Source: Coptis chinensis | Lineage: Eukaryota > Streptophyta > Magnoliopsida > Ranunculales > Ranunculaceae | DNA length: 64,000 nucleotides | Direction: 5' to 3' | Assembly (NCBI GenBank): GCA_015680905.1 | Contig: CM027378.1 | Coordinates: 80,691,501 to 80,755,500, forward strand | Shown here: positions 25,713 to 35,834 of the stretch, piece after piece | How the letters are laid out: each line of letters starts with the position of its first letter | How positions within the stretch are numbered: the first letter of the stretch is position 1 | Position numbers and translations under genes: made by a program | Notes under the pieces: generated by a model | What the model was told of the DNA's origin: nothing | Database searches by the model: none | Seen by the model: only the letters and a program-made list of their open reading frames with translations

Positions 25713-28224
25713 TTAAGCTAGAGCTCTTAGGTCTATATCATTAGAATTTTTTAGATATGCAAGACATTCTTCAATAGGTGGGTTAGAAGAATCACTGGGA
25801 TATTGTGTGAAAAATTCTTCTTCTGTCATGGCGTCAATGTTTGAACTTCCGAAAGAAAGAAATTGGTGCATCTGATTATCAGGAAACGTGTTGTCGAAAT
25901 AATCTTGAGCTATACTCTCGATCATGCTAACCTCCCCATCTATAGACGAATCTGGTAAATGTTTCATCATTTTAAAAACATTTACCTCAACAAAAAGATG
26001 GCAAAAAGACATGGATATCGAACCATCGCGGCAGTTTATAAGCGTGTTGGCAGTTGCCAAGAAAGGATTCCCTAAAATGATCGGAACAGAGTCGTTAGCT
26101 ACTTCTGTATCGAGGATACAAAATCAGCAGGATAGTCAAAATCCTGAACCTTAACAAGCACATTTTCAACCACACCCTTAGGATACTTAATAGACCGATC
26201 AACTAATTGCAACGTCATTTTAGTAGGTTGTATCTCCTGTAGACCTATTTGTTTATATAAATAATAAGGGAGTAAGTTAACACTTGCCCCCTAGGTCTAA
26301 TAGCGCTGTTGTCGTGTGGGAATCTCCTAAGGTGCATTCTATAGTAGGACGACCAGGGTCCTTGTACTTGACGATTCTATTATGTTCGGATAAAGTTGGA
26401 AACTGTTCAGTTAAAAATGCGTCTTTAGGAATATTTGTTTTACGCTTAGTAGTGCACAACTCTTTGAGAAACTTAACATGGTGAGGTAACTTTTTAATCG
26501 CTTCAAGAAAGGGTAGGTTTATCGTTAGATTTTTGAAGATTTTCCTAATCTCATCGAAATTCATATCCTTGGTTAACATGGCTAATCTTTGGGGAAATTG
26601 TGGTTTCTCTCTATATTTAGCATATGGATCAACAGGATGTTTAACCTTGACTTTTTGTTTCTTAGGTTGTGGTTTAATTGGTACCTCTACTGGAGTAGGA
26701 TCTTCAGTTATTACTTCGGTATCTAATAAAATATCAGGTGTAGGGACTACTGGTGGGGTAACTACAGACATAGTTACGGCGTTATCAACCACTCTGCCAG
26801 AACGGAGAGTGGTGATGATATTTAGCTCGCCTACATTTCTATTTCTATTACTAGTATTACAGTTGACCTCAAAGGCTGTGTTTGGTGTTTTAGGGTTAGG
26901 TATCGCTTGACCTGGAAACACACCTTTGGGTTGTACTTTCTCTTGTGTTAACTGCTGTAAGGAAAGTTGGATGGACTGTAAAATATGTTGTTGGGTTTGT
27001 ATAAAGGCGTCGAAATGATCCGGTTGTGGAGGAGTGTTTGTTACAGGTTGTGTGATAGGAACTATGTCACGTTGATTATTAATGGGTGGGGTTGTGATAG
27101 TTATTATTTACCGGAACAATATCTCTATTAGCATTATAATTATTATTGTTATAATTATTATAATTCCCTTGTCCTTGTCATGGTGGAGTTTGGTTGTAAT
27201 TGTTTGCTGGCCTAACATTTTGATTATTATACCCTGGAGGTGTAACTTGTTGATTATTTCTCCAACTGAAGTTGGGATTTTGTCTCCAAGGGGCGTTAGG
27301 AATAGGATAGCTATTAATGGAGCAAACATTATCTTGTTATGATAGTTGCTGTTCATAGGCGAGAGGACAATAGGAGTCGGGATGCTCTGAACTCAAACAT
27401 AAATTACATGGAATAGAGTTGACATTCATGACAGGGGTAGGCTTTTGTTGAACAGAAATAGCTTCTACTTTTTTAGTGAGTGATTCAATTAGAGTTTTAA
27501 GCTCAGGATCGGATTTAACCTCAAACATACTGGTAGCCTTAACTGTTGAAGAAGAACTAGTGGAGCGGGGGATACCGTCACTACCCCCCAGTTATTATTA
27601 CGCTTTGTTTGATCTTCTAAAACCTATAAGCCTCCTCGGGAGGCTCCTTTTATCTTGGAAACTATCCCCATTCATTATATCAAGGACCTCTTTATGGTGG
27701 TGTAAAAGTCCCTTGAAAAATGCACGAACTAACGTGTCTTTCGCAAGGTTATGATGTGGACACTCTATAAGAAGATCAGTGAAACGATTCCAGGCCTCTG
27801 AAAAGGATTCATGAGGATTCTGGCGGAAAAAATGAATCTTGGAAAACATTTCATCTGTCTTCAGTGGTGGGTAAAAATGTTCCATAAATAATTGAACAAG
27901 TTTGGCCCATGAGTCCACAGAATTAGGCGCTTGGGCAGTTAACCAAGACACCGACTTATCAGCTAGGGTGAAAGGAAACACCCTCAGTTTAATTTGTTCC
28001 GCACCTATCGTAGGATGATGGAATGTGGTAAGAACTTGTTCAATCTTACACATATGCTGATAAGGTTTTTCATGGTCTAACCCATGAAAAACTGGTAACA
28101 AATTAAATATATTCGGGGGGATTCGAAAATCCCCCACTGGGTCTGCAAGAACGATGCAAGATTTTGGACTATCGTTCAGGGTTTTGTAAAAGTCAGAGAG
28201 AGGAGTCTCTCTTTCTTCAACCAT
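25713..28224 (-). pseudogene. LTR retrotransposon gag-protease, no RT
   Basis: Minus-strand gag begins at 28224 (MVEERETPLSD). It contains the Retrotrans_gag pattern WLTAQAPNSVDSWAKL, FMEHFYPP and ESFSEAWNRFTDLLIECPHH, with AFFKGL. A zinc knuckle CNLCLSSEHPDSYC lies near 27410. An Asn/Gln-rich linker, LRSGRVVDN (about 26800) and the aspartic protease signature ALLDLGGKC (26280, D-L-G in place of D-S-G) follow. The last block, IDMSFCHLFVEVN, is placed like MSMDINIFHL of the second element in this window. Frames are broken at several points. No reverse transcriptase or integrase follows, resembling terminal-repeat gag (TR-GAG) or Tat/Athila-related elements. Confidence 0.75.
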
Positions 28225-28589
28225 TATTTAAGGTGTAGTGTGTGGTATATTAGATAGGTGTGTGTGTTGATGTTCATGATAGATTACGTTAGTCGTGTTT
28301 TCTCTACCTAACCTTAATCTCAAGCAAGGCTAAGTCCAATATTAAAGAAACACGACAATAGTCAAAACAACCTTGATATGCTAGTATAAATCCTCTAACA
28401 GGAGATGCGAGGAGTGGAAGAAAGAAGTACCTGAATGCCTCCTTGCTTCGCTTATGAATAACATCTTGTATACGCTAGCTCAGTGTATTTAACAAGTTAG
28501 AAACACTGAATAACTTGAAGAAATGGAAGTTCGTAGTAACCTGTGAAAATCGGTCGCTCGTAAGAGGAGACACATACTCGAAATTGCCT

Positions 28590-28765
28590 CACGGCGGCGT
28601 GCGCTCTTGCTGCGACTTCGATCTCCAGGGCACTTCAAATAGCAGTGCGCTCTGAATGCCTTGGAAGGCGCGAGGGCGCTCTTGCCTAACTCGATGTCCA
28701 GGCACTTCAGCGCGTGGTGCGCTCTGAATTTGCATGTATATGGCGCGTGTTGCGCTTTGGCTTTT
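28590..28765 (-). repeat. GCGC-rich tandem repeat in retroelement leader
   Basis: Two imperfect units of about 75 bp (from about 28598 and 28672) share GCGCTCTTG, TCCAGG, CACTTCA and GTGCGCTCTGAAT. Eight GCGC words occur within about 170 bp in an otherwise AT-rich region. The block lies between the primer binding site and the gag start. Confidence 0.7.
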
Positions 28766-28884
28766 TCTTAGAAAAAAATTAATTTCTGAACAAACCAATC
28801 TCAGTTAGAACCAAACAAGGGTGGGTGGGTGTAATGGGACTTTATGAGGACTAACAATATGAATGAAAACAATTCTAAACAGAA

Positions 28885-28904
28885 CTAAGATGGCAGCGAT
28901 GCCA
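28885..28904 (-). other. primer binding site
   Basis: Two bases after the LTR end (..TTTATCA), the minus strand reads TGGCATCGCTGCCATCTTA. It matches, with a few changes, the site of the second RT-less element at 59110. Its TGGCGCC-type start resembles the tRNA-Asp-primed sites of Athila/Tat-like elements. Confidence 0.7.
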
Positions 28905-28906
28905 TT

Positions 28907-30853
28907 TGATAAAAGGAAAAACAATAGTTTTACGTACGAATAAGTAATTAAACTCAAATATAAGTAAAACTAAATGTTATCCGTGCTTAATATCAAAGTT
29001 ATCTACTCTCGCTATCAATGCAATATAATTGGAGTAGAGAATTCGTTCCACTCCTAGTTCTTTAGAATTAATGTTAACTACGTTTATCGGTTCTATCAAA
29101 GTCAATGAGAGTAATGATGGAAATTATTTAACTACGATGGTGAATTAATTTAATCAAGATGTTATAAATCAACTACGGCAGTTCAATACTAAATTGACAA
29201 TATGAGAAGGAATTAGGGGAATTTGATTCGACTTAATAAACTAACATAGAATTGTTGTAATCCAAATTGCAATGTTTTCACATAACAATTGGATTTTTCT
29301 AATCCTTAATTGTTCATGGTAATATCTACCAACTAACAATCATCATGTGAAGCAATCAAACTCATTCTCATGGTGAACTAATTACTTGCTAGAATGGAAT
29401 AGATTATTACAACCATTTCTATGCTAATACAATCAAGTTTTCATCAAGGCTTCCTCAAACCCCTCTAATGGAGGTTTTAGCCTTGATTCATTAAACTATC
29501 ATTTCTAGAACAAGAACAATAAGAGCAAGACATTAATTAATGAATAACAATTACTTTATCAATCTAATGGAAAAAGTATAAGAATTAAACTGAATTTATG
29601 AATGAAATTAAGACAAAACTAAAACTAAGTATTTGATAATTAACTAAGTAGAAATATAAAGCTAATTCTTTATTATAAAACTAAATCTGATTCTAAAAAC
29701 TCATTTTTTTTGTTCTAAGACTAATTACTTGGATATATAACCTAATTCATTTATCTAAAACTAATTTTTGGAATGTAAAACTAATTACTTAAGAGTTAAG
29801 TCTTAGTCCTCTTTATATAGAAGATGCTAGATCCATAATTTCGTACATGGGCTTAGGAGCCATGTTTTGGGTTGGAAATCGAACCCAAAACCTCATTACT
29901 TCAACCCACAAAGGGGTTTTCAATTAGAAATGACTTCAATAATATTTTCGACCACTTCTACTTCTCTGATTGGGTCAAGGATTAGACCATTAGAAAGCTC
30001 GTTCCGAGCCGGTCGTTTTGACATATGGTAGGTTCAATCCCGAGGTCTGAGTATAAAGATACGACATGTGGAAGTTATGTTGACTTTTGTGCGTTATTTC
30101 TGCCTGCGCTGATTTTGACTTTTTAGCTTTGACTGGGCTTTAAAAATGCTTTTTCTCCTTGAATCTAGACCTTTAATCATAGAACTTCTTAGCAACCAAC
30201 CTTTGCTCTTTTATCTCACAAAAAGAACGCCTTTCTTCACATATTCGACTTCAATGCCTGAAATATACAAAAACACGATAACAGTACTAACTCTTACTTA
30301 TTAATCACATAATTGGTCTAAAAACAATATTTTTAAGGGGTTAAAACTACAGTTTTGGGAAAATCGAGCCCAAAACCTCATTACTTCAGTCCACAAAGGG
30401 GTTTTCAGCTGGAAATGATTTCAACAACCTTTTCGTCCACTTTTGCTCTTCTGATTGGGTCAAGGCTTGGACCATTAGAAAGCTCGTTCTGAGCCGGTCG
30501 TTTTGCCGTATGGTAGGTCCAATTCCGAGGTCTGAGTCCAACGATACGGCCTACAGAAGTTCTGTTGACTTTTGTGCGTTATTTCTGCCCGCGTTGACTT
30601 TGACTTTTCAGCTTTGATTGGGCTTTAAAAAGGCTTTTTCTCCTTGAATCTAGGCCTTTAATCATAAAATTTCTTAGCAACCAACCTTTGCTCCTTTATC
30701 TCGCAAAAAGAGCGCCTTTCTTCACATATTCGACTCCAATGCCTGAAATACACAAAAACACGATAACAGTACTAACTCTTATTTATTAATCGCATAATTG
30801 GTCTAAAAACAATATTGTTAAGGGGTTAAAACTACAGTTTTGGGCTCTTATCA
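28907..30853 (-). repeat. LTR of the gag-pro element (1,947 bp)
   Basis: On the minus strand it starts TGATAAGAGCCC at 30853 and ends TTTATCA at 28907. A TATA box CTATATAAAG lies at 29820-29811. The upstream half (U3) is enlarged by a 483-bp tandem duplication. It is followed by a primer binding site and preceded by a polypurine tract, so internal sequence lies on both sides. Confidence 0.75.
29876..30842 (+). repeat. 483-bp tandem duplication within LTR U3
   Basis: Two head-to-tail copies start at about 29876 and 30360 with AAATCGARCCCAAAACCTC and end TTAAAACTACAGTTTTGGG. They differ by scattered substitutions (about one in twenty bases by eye), so the duplication predates recent decay. Confidence 0.85.
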
Positions 30854-30869
30854 AACCACCCCCAAACAG
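30854..30869 (-). other. polypurine tract beside the LTR
   Basis: The minus strand reads CTGTTTGGGGGTGGTT directly before TGATAAGAGC, preceded by GCTTGAAGACAAACAAAATA. This is the usual layout at the 3' end of the internal region in Tat/Athila-like elements. Confidence 0.6.
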
Positions 30870-31049
30870 TATTTTGTTTGTCTTCAAGCAAATATGAGAA
30901 ATTAGAATAAGTGACCAAAAATGGAGTTTTAACTAATCTCGTTTTGCCGAGTGCGATTGCATTGATAACATAGAATACACTTTATAAATATTTACACTCT
31001 GTGATTTCAACTGTCAAATTGATTGTACTGATTAATTGTATGTTTGTTG

Positions 31050-33200
31050 TTTGCTTGTAGATTCATGAGAGTAATGGTCTATCTACTATTGCAAAATACT
31101 CAAGAGATGTTGACACACTTCAGTTTGGAAGAGTGTGTATTTCATTTGATGCTTGTATTCAGGGTTTTTCAGTTGGTTGTAGGCCATTAGTGGGGTTGGA
31201 TGGTTGTTTCCTTAAAGAGAAATATCGAGGCCAGGTACTTAGCATGGTTGCTTTAGATGGAAATAATGGTTTATTTCCATTGGTTATATACATTTGTAGA
31301 TATGAGTGTAAGCAGTCATAGAGTGGCTTTTTGAGTATCATTGCTGAGAAGCTAGAACTACACCTTTGGCCTGTTACCTTTATTTCAGACAGGCAAAAAG
31401 GTTTGATTCAAGCTGTTAAGTGCATATTTCCTAGAGCACAACATAGGTTATATTTCAGACACATGTATAATAACTTCAAAAAGTTGTTCAAGGGTGAGTA
31501 TATGGAACAACTTGCATGGGTTGCCTCAAAGGCATAAAAAGGAAGACTTTGAGAGGTGGATGGAAGTAATTAAAAAAAGAAAACATTGAAGCACATAAGT
31601 GGTTGCAAAAGGAGGAATATGAAATATGGGCTAGGTCTCATTATATTGAGGAACTTAAAGCTGAACAAGTATGTAGTAATTTCTCAGAGTCTTTCAATAG
31701 TTGGATCTTGGAACTGAGAAACCTTCTAATTACCTGTTTACTTGACAAATATCACATTTTGTTGATGAGTTTGAGGTACAAGAGGAAACAGGCTTGTAAA
31801 GAATGAGATCAAAATAGACTGGTTCCTAGAGTGAATAAGTGTATAGCCAAGATGATTGAAGTATGTCCAAACTACACATTTGAAGATTCAGATGATCATC
31901 TTTTTGTGATGAAAAATTACCATGGTGATAGGTAGGTTGCCAATATTATGGACCACAATTGTAAATGTAGGGTATGGCAGATGACTGGGATTGTGTGTGT
32001 TTATGCTGTAAGAGTGCTCTTACGAAGGAGAGTTGAGTGGGTTGAGTATTGCAACTCTTTCTTCTGGGTCTCATAGTACAAACTAGCTTACACGAGTAAT
32101 GTGAAACCCATGAAAGATGTCAAAGACTGGCCTAAACCTGTAAGTATTCATATATTTGTCTGGTTTAATATATTAATATTATTTAAACAAATTTGTAAAG
32201 TGTTCTATTTTCTTAGGATCCAACCAAACATGTCAAACCACCTCCTTTGGTGAGGGGTATTAGAAGGCATAGAAAGGAGAGAATGAGGGCTGAGGATGAA
32301 AATGAAAATGGGCATGTCCAAAAAAAAGAGAGAAAAATGACTTGTAGCAAATGTAAAGGAGAAGGGCATAATGCAAGGTCATGTAAGGGTCTTGCTGCAT
32401 CAAAAGTAGCAAGCAATGGAAGCAATGCAAAGAAAACAACACCAAGACTGAAACCTAAACCTTGGACAAGGTCTAGAACTGTCATAGGAGAGTACATTGT
32501 CATAGACAGGGCAAAATAAGTTTTGATTGTACTAGGTACTTCATTGTTACTAAATTGATACCAAATCTAAATTGTTTTTGTCTTGTTTTGTAGAAAAATT
32601 GTGTAGAAGACTCAGAGTGGTATTAGAAAGGCAAAATATAAGGCATTAAGAAATGGCAGTGATGGTCTTGCAAGTGATGCTCCTCCAAGTGAGCCCATAG
32701 CAGAACCACCAAGCAATGCACAAGTAAAAGTGGCACCACCAAGACATGAATACCCCAAGGAAGAGCCAAAGCAGTGGACCTGCCTTTTTCAAAGCACCAG
32801 AGCACATACATATTATGGGTGACTTGATCATGAAGTAAGGAGAAGGGAAAAAAAAGAATAGTCCAAGTGTTTTATATGCTGCTATGGGTGACTTGATCAT
32901 AAAGTAAGGAGAGGGGAAAAAGAATAGTGCAAGTGTTTTACATGCTGCTATGGGTGACTTGATCATAAAACAAGGAGAGGGGAAAAGAATAGTGCAAGTG
33001 TTTGACATGTTGATCATAAAGCTGTGAAGGCATCACGAGCATCTTGTGCTAGTGTTAGGGTTCCTTTCAAGGCACCAACAGTAGTGAGTAGCTCTAAAGC
33101 TACTACAGTTGAGAAACCACCTGTTAAGCCAGTGGAGAAGCTATCTGTGAAACCCGTACAACCTATAAACCAAAGTTCAAGGTGGTCAGGGTAGTTGATC
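31050..33200 (+). pseudogene. MULE transposase (mudrA-type) pseudogene
   Basis: Visible domains in order. The MULE DDE region has GLDGCFLKEKYRGQVLSMVALD, with the first Asp. It continues with LFPLVIYI, then FISDRQKGLIQAV with the second Asp, and FPRAQHRLYFRHMYNNFKK. A SWIM zinc finger (about 31930-32020) contains HNCKCRVWQMTGI and VCVYAV. A CCHC knuckle near 32340 reads CSKCKGEGHNARSC. Stops at 31319 (TAG for Trp) and at 31535, plus frameshifts, kill it. The N-terminal part is missing, cut off near the retroelement at 30870. Mutator transposases cut and paste the element using the long terminal repeats. This copy cannot act. Confidence 0.8.
32817..33019 (+). repeat. three tandem copies of a ~67-bp unit
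   Basis: Units start at 32817, 32886 and 32952 with GGGTGACTTGATCATRAA and contain AAGGAGARGGGAAAA and GCAAGTGTTT. They lie in the C-terminal tail of the transposase pseudogene. Confidence 0.85.
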
Positions 33201-33692
33201 CATGACCACAATTTAGACTTATTACTTTTGGAACAATAAACGAACTTGGAACAATGCAGTCAATGTGTAGTTGGATGAATGATACTTTTGTAAGTTAGCA
33301 TGTTTTCTACTATTTTGGAAATTTTGGACATAAACAAATTAGTTGGAAACAAATTGCTGTAATGGATTATTAGATTACAAACTGATGGATTATTAGATTA
33401 CAGACTGATTGGATTATTATGCAGTTTATTATGTTAATGGCGTATCTTGGCTTTTAAAATTGGCAGTTATGGATTTATGGAATTAAGTCAGCATATTAAG
33501 AAAGAAAGTTGTGATATTGTGTTTGCATATTAAGAAAAGTTGACATCAGTTTACTAGGCTGGCTAGTCAATGCCTCATAAATAATCAAAACATTGTTCAT
33601 CTCTGTTCTATAAAGGCATAACCATCCCCCCCAAGCACAACTCACATCTCTCATCTCCTTACACAAAAAATGCAAACAAAACAAATTAAACA

Positions 33693-34239
33693 ATGGCAAA
33701 AGTAGGAACAATGTCAAAATTTCAGTTAGATAGTAAACAAATTGAATAATCTTTTAAGCAAATCAAGTCTTTGCTCAAAGACAAGAAAGATCGGAGGGTG
33801 TTCTTGGAGATGATAGAGAACAATGGTAGGTTGAGTCTCAAAGTCTGTAAGCGCTGCAATTGCTCGTGCTATTTACAGTTGGATGATTATTTTGGTCTAT
33901 GTGAAGATGAATTAGCACTATCCTCCACCTGGCTTTGCTCCAAAACCAGGGTTTGCTCCTCCACCACCAGCCAAGAGTTTTGATTTGAAATTTGCTCCAA
34001 AACCAGCACCACCACAACCAACACCACCACCACAAACAACAACACTACCACAAACAGCACCACCACCACCACCACCAACAACAACAAAAGCACCTCCTCC
34101 TCTTCTCAGGCGATCACCAAGAGTAGGTGGTCTAAGACCATCACAATCACCTGCACGTCAAGCTAAAGAAATTGTCTTGGCACTAGAAACAGTTGGAGTG
34201 TGCATGAGCAAGAAGAAGTCCAACAACAAGAAGAAGTAA
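33693..34239 (+). pseudogene. proline-rich ORF carried by the MULE
   Basis: A separate transcription unit: TATA-like TCTATAAAGG at 33606, a CT/CA-rich leader, then ATG GCA AAA at 33693. The N-terminal half reads KDKKDRRVFLEMIENNGRL, SLKVCKRCNCSCYLQLDD and FGLCEDEL, four clustered cysteines that could bind metal. The second half is proline-rich with repeats of (F)APKP and runs of Pro/Thr. It ends with a basic tail (RRSPR, SKKKSNNKKK). A TAA at codon 19 and a frameshift between the halves (about 33920) interrupt it. I do not recognise the family. It is neither transposase nor a known host gene to me. Its own promoter suggests an accessory MULE gene or a captured gene. Confidence 0.5.
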
Positions 34240-34919
34240 TCTCAATGTCCAAGTCTCAAGTTTGTCTTGTTTCATGGTGTGTTCTATGTTTGAAGTTCAA
34301 GCATTCTATGTTCTATGTCTGAAGATCTATGTTTAGAGTCAAGTTAGTGTCAAGTGTCCAATGTTAGTTCCAATGTTATGCATGTTTTGTTCTATTATTT
34401 TCAATGTTTAGTGTTGCTATATATGTTAGTTTCAATATTTAGAGTCAGTGCTAGTTTTCTCTACAATACTATTTTATGCTCTCTGTTTTCAATGTTAGAG
34501 TCAGTGTTAGTTTCATTTGTGGTTGCCTAAATCAACAATTCAAATGTTTGTTAAAAGTACTGGTTTGTTAATTCAAACATACAGTTTAGACTGCATACAA
34601 TTCAAACATATTTGAGTAGAACCACCTAAAATTGTCTGATTGATTGAAACTGAACATTTAAAACTAAAACTTCATTATTGTTAAATAAACTTGACAAGAT
34701 TACAACGAAACATCCAAAACAACAGTACTGATAAAACAAACTACAACGAAACATACCAAATTGAAAACCAAATACAAACTTAACCCTTCCCTTTCCCTTT
34801 CACAGTCACATTTGCCTCAAACCCGGTCACACAAATTATCCATTTCTATTTCAACTGAAACTCTCCACTTCCCCTTAGAACTCCCTACATAAGAGCTCCC
34901 CCCATCTACCGTACCGATA

Positions 34920-35145
34920 ACAACTTACGAGGTTGTTGCTCGATTGACTCCTTTAGAACATCCTTCATCCATTGAAAGCTCCGACACTTTGGGTTTAGGC
35001 AACTCAAAAACTTTTGACCAAATGAATGAGGTTGTTGTGAAGTTCTCACAACACGACCAACATCACATCTCTTGCAAGGAGAGCCGTTCTAGGGACAATT
35101 ATGAATCCAATGATCAAGCTTTCCACATGAGAAGCAACCACGATC
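34920..35145 (-). pseudogene. CCHC plus GRF-type zinc finger remnant in MULE
   Basis: The minus strand encodes a zinc knuckle CFSCGKLDHWIHNC, directly followed by a GRF-type zinc finger: CKRCDVGRVVRTSQQP, SFGQKFLSCLN, CRSFQWMKDVL. A TAG at 35091-35089 lies between them where Trp is expected (CPWNGSP). An upstream ATG at 35285 (MGGGGELVSS) may be a first exon, but the splice phase does not fit cleanly. GRF fingers bind single-stranded nucleic acid in APE2, TOP3A and NEIL3. In plants, small CCHC-GRF proteins are numerous. It sits just inside the right terminal repeat, transcribed toward the transposase. Confidence 0.65.
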
Positions 35146-35435
35146 CTAAAATTAACAAAATTTAATTACTAATCCACCCACCCATCTTGAAGAACTAATA
35201 AGTAACAAGATTTAGGTACAAAGTTGAAATACCTTCTCCAACGTTGCTTTAATTTTGACGAGACTAATTCTCCACCACCTCCCATTTTTTATGTTTTTTC
35301 TTCCAGTTTTTCTTCTTCTTTAGAGTTATGGTTACATTCACTTGTAAAGGTTAGAACCAAACGACTACTTTTTCCACGTGCCGACTGATCAAGTTAGTTA
35401 GGATGATGACACATGGCGGTGATGGATTTGGTTAG

Positions 35436-35801
35436 GATGATGACACGTGGCGGTTGATGCAAACATGAGCGAGGTTAGTTTGGGTATTTTAGGTGGGCAG
35501 GGGTAATCAATGTCATTTAGGCAAAAAATTTATGTTCGTTTGATTAAATGGGTTGTGATGAGTGATGACACCGCGTGGCAATTGGATGGGTTTTGGTCTT
35601 GGGAGAGTAAAAGGGCTTATTGGTCATTTTATCTGGTGAGGTACAAAATGTGTACTTGCACATGCAGCAAATGGACAGAATGTAGTCAGTAGGAGCTGAC
35701 TTGGTCACGCTGTGAAATTAGGGGTGGAAGTCTAATAATGGAAGAGTTGGGGGTGGAAGTCTAATTGGCAAAGTTGCTAGGGGTGGAAATTTAAAAAACT
35801 G
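35436..35801 (-). repeat. MULE right terminal inverted repeat
   Basis: Inverted copy of 24511-24887, ending TTTAAAAAACTG at 35801. The outer third holds a triplicated GGGGTGGAARTCTAAT motif. Confidence 0.85.
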
Positions 35802-35834
35802 GAATATTAATGCATGGGAACTAGCACACATATG

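Larger units (their letters stand above)
24511..35801 (+). mobile_element. Mutator-like element (MULE), about 11.3 kb
   Basis: Long inverted terminal repeats (24511-about 24887 and about 35436-35801) share blocks such as ATTTCCACC, TTTGCCAATTAGACTTCCAC, GCATGTGCAAGTACACAT, ATAAATTTTTTGCCTAAATG and CCAAACTAACCTC. The flanks are AAATATTAA (24502-24510) and GAATATTAA (35802-35810), a 9-bp target-site duplication with one mismatch, the length expected for Mutator. Inside are a mudrA-type transposase relic (plus strand), a proline-rich ORF, a CCHC-GRF remnant (minus) and an LTR retroelement fragment (minus) that accounts for about 5 kb. Removing the retroelement leaves about 6 kb, a normal autonomous MULE size. 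Confidence 0.88.

Noticed and set aside
26533-26910. 125-aa plus-strand frame with hydrophobic stretches
   Set aside because: Shadow of the minus-strand gag-pro linker.
28590-28765. GCGC tandem block considered as CRISPR-like array or minisatellite gene
   Set aside because: Only two imperfect units in a eukaryotic retroelement leader. No spacer structure.
33838-34093. Val/Leu-rich minus-strand frames resembling membrane segments
   Set aside because: Reverse complement of the proline/threonine repeat on the plus strand.
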